A stretch of 64,000 nucleotides of DNA from JBGNFV01 sp049645705 (GTDB lineage Bacteria; Bacteroidota; Bacteroidia; Cytophagales; Cyclobacteriaceae). This document shows, in pieces, positions 62,971-64,000 of this stretch (position 1 is the stretch's first letter; every line of letters starts with the position of its first letter). The position numbers and the translations under genes are program-made. The DNA lies in assembly GCA_049645705.1 (NCBI GenBank), contig JBARUK010000065.1:1-64000 (forward strand). The letters are read 5' to 3'. Below the pieces are notes generated by a model that ran no database searches, had not been told where the DNA came from, and saw nothing but the letters and a program-made list of their open reading frames with translations.

Positions 62971-64000
62971 ATGATTATCGAATTTACTGTTGGTAATTTT
63001 TTGTCGTTCAAGGAGAACAAAACTCTATCTTTAGAAGCGACCAATATCACCGAGCACAGTGACCGGGCTTTTAACGCATCGGAATATAAGCTGCTGAAAA
63101 GTGCTGTGGTGTATGGTGCCAACTCCAGCGGGAAGTCTAACCTGATTAAGGCCATGGCTGTCATGAAGCAGCTCGTAATGACCTCTGTTGAGAAATCTTC
63201 TGCTTCTAAGTTAGACGTTACACCTTTTTTGCTAAATACACAGACAGAGACTAAGCCTACTTTTTTTGAGGTTGTATTTTTAATCGACGAAACCAGGTTT
63301 CGCTACGGTTTTGAAATTGATAGCAAGTCGGTAAAAGGGGAATGGTTATTTGAGTTAAAGGATGAGGAAGAGATTCCGCTCTTTATCCGGGAAGAAGATG
63401 GAATAGGGCTTGGAGATTCCTATGAAGAAGGGGCCGGACTGGAGTCTAAAACCAGGGAAAATGCGCTGTTTCTTTCTGTTATTGATCAGTTTAATGGTGA
63501 AATTGCTGGTAATATCATTAAATGGTTTAACGACTGGAGGACTATTTCAGGTGTAAGTCATGATAACTATAGAGGAGTGACCTTTTCATTGTTGGATGAG
63601 AAAAATTCGAAGGAAAGGCTCCTTAACTTCTATAAAGAACTGGACTTAGGGTTTGACCAAGTGAGATTTAGAAAAGAGCCGTTTGAAGAAAGCCTCTTGC
63701 CTACAGACTTACCTGCAGAAATCTTAGAAGATTTGATTAAAGACCTACAGGGTAAGTCTGTAGCCAGAATAAATACGGTTCATAAAAAATACAATGAATC
63801 AGGAGAACAGGTAGGCTTTGAGGATTTTGATTTAAGAGAACAAGAGTCTTCAGGTACCAATAAGGTCATTGATATGTCAGGGCCGATATTTCACACATTA
63901 CTTAGCGGGGGGATATTAGTAATAGACGAGCTGGATGCGAAACTACATCCTTTAATGACTGTGGCTATAACCAATCTATTTAATTCAACAGAATATAACC
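62971..64000 (+). CDS. AAA-family ATPase (AAA_15/21 type), cut by the window end
   Basis: The open frame runs from ATG 62971 through the last base, giving at least 343 residues. It starts MIIEFTVGNFLSFKENKTLS, the typical opening of stand-alone SMC/OLD-like AAA ATPases. Walker A is VYGANSSGKSNLIKAM and Walker B is GGILVIDELDAKLHPL. Such proteins, often followed by an RloB or TOPRIM gene, belong to abortive-infection or other phage-defence systems. The sequence is AT-rich compared with neighbours. The partner gene would lie beyond the window. Confidence 0.85.
   Translation, partial: MIIEFTVGNFLSFKENKTLSLEATNITEHSDRAFNASEYKLLKSAVVYGANSSGKSNLIKAMAVMKQLVMTSVEKSSASKLDVTPFLLNTQTETKPTFFEVVFLIDETRFRYGFEIDSKSVKGEWLFELKDEEEIPLFIREEDGIGLGDSYEEGAGLESKTRENALFLSVIDQFNGEIAGNIIKWFNDWRTISGVSHDNYRGVTFSLLDEKNSKERLLNFYKELDLGFDQVRFRKEPFEESLLPTDLPAEILEDLIKDLQGKSVARINTVHKKYNESGEQVGFEDFDLREQESSGTNKVIDMSGPIFHTLLSGGILVIDELDAKLHPLMTVAITNLFNSTEYN

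Noticed and set aside
1..64000. tRNA and rRNA genes
   Set aside because: I looked in the spacers for T-loop-like and acceptor patterns and saw none; a dedicated search such as tRNAscan-SE would be needed to exclude them fully.

Overview
The window comes from a member of the Bacteroidota, probably the Cytophagia/Chitinophagia side. The evidence is lipoprotein and TAT-type signals of the right style, a NUDIX-fold regulator beside a glycoside hydrolase, LytS/LytTR signalling, small double-glycine peptides resembling pinensin-type lanthipeptide precursors, a DUF5908/DUF4255 contractile injection gene set of Bacteroidota type, and generally weak Shine-Dalgarno sequences. Most genes are clearly GC-rich. 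Several short stretches are markedly AT-rich (about 10.4-12 kb, 16.7-18.0 kb, 46.9-48.6 kb, 63-64 kb) and look acquired or variable. The genus cannot be fixed from the sequence alone.

Region by region: 1-0.5 kb holds decayed repeats. 0.5-8.2 kb carries an MBL-fold hydrolase and a molybdenum-hydroxylase module: on the minus strand a cysteine desulfurase, an XdhC-type protein and a MobA-like nucleotidyltransferase (cofactor maturation); divergently, a cytochrome-c-like protein, a [2Fe-2S] subunit and a molybdopterin subunit (the enzyme). 8.4-9.9 kb is a beta-lactamase-fold lipoprotein. 10.4-11.9 kb holds two adjacent genes, each broken by one in-frame stop codon. 12.3-13.1 kb is a lipoprotein, followed by a 7 x 14 bp minisatellite and empty DNA.

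14.2-49.1 kb is the centre of interest: an extracellular contractile injection system (eCIS, related to Afp/PVC/AlgoCIS). A 21-gene tightly packed operon (18246-49126) encodes the cap/terminator (DUF4255), two sheaths, two tube proteins, a DUF5908 peptide, LysM adaptor, VgrG-like spike, PAAR tip, gp25, gpJ-like and Afp12-like baseplate proteins, a large Cys-repeat protein in the tail-fibre slot, a tape-measure-family protein, a AAA+ ATPase and two DUF4157 cargo-type proteins. The larger cargo protein changes abruptly to AT-rich sequence for its last ~290 residues, and the AT-rich stretch continues through the next gene, as expected for a polymorphic toxin tip with its immunity or chaperone gene. 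Upstream lie a GH25 muramidase with two companions (possible particle release or cell-wall partners) and, between these and the operon, two AT-rich antisense genes.

49.4-62.5 kb is housekeeping and accessory: a repeat-rich helical protein, a Kelch-type protein, a GH3 glycosidase divergent from a NUDIX-fold regulator, a histidine phosphatase lipoprotein, YwbE, a CPBP protease, a LytS/LytTR pair and a DUF6933 protein. Embedded here are small genes that automatic calling can miss: two pinensin-like RiPP precursors (52503-52679, 58680-58838) and a three-gene family of 51-57 residue peptides (56183-56715). A ~170 bp intergenic repeat occurs three times between 58.3 and 62.8 kb. The window ends inside an AAA-family ATPase gene of the kind found in phage-defence systems, preceded by paired 15 bp palindromes.
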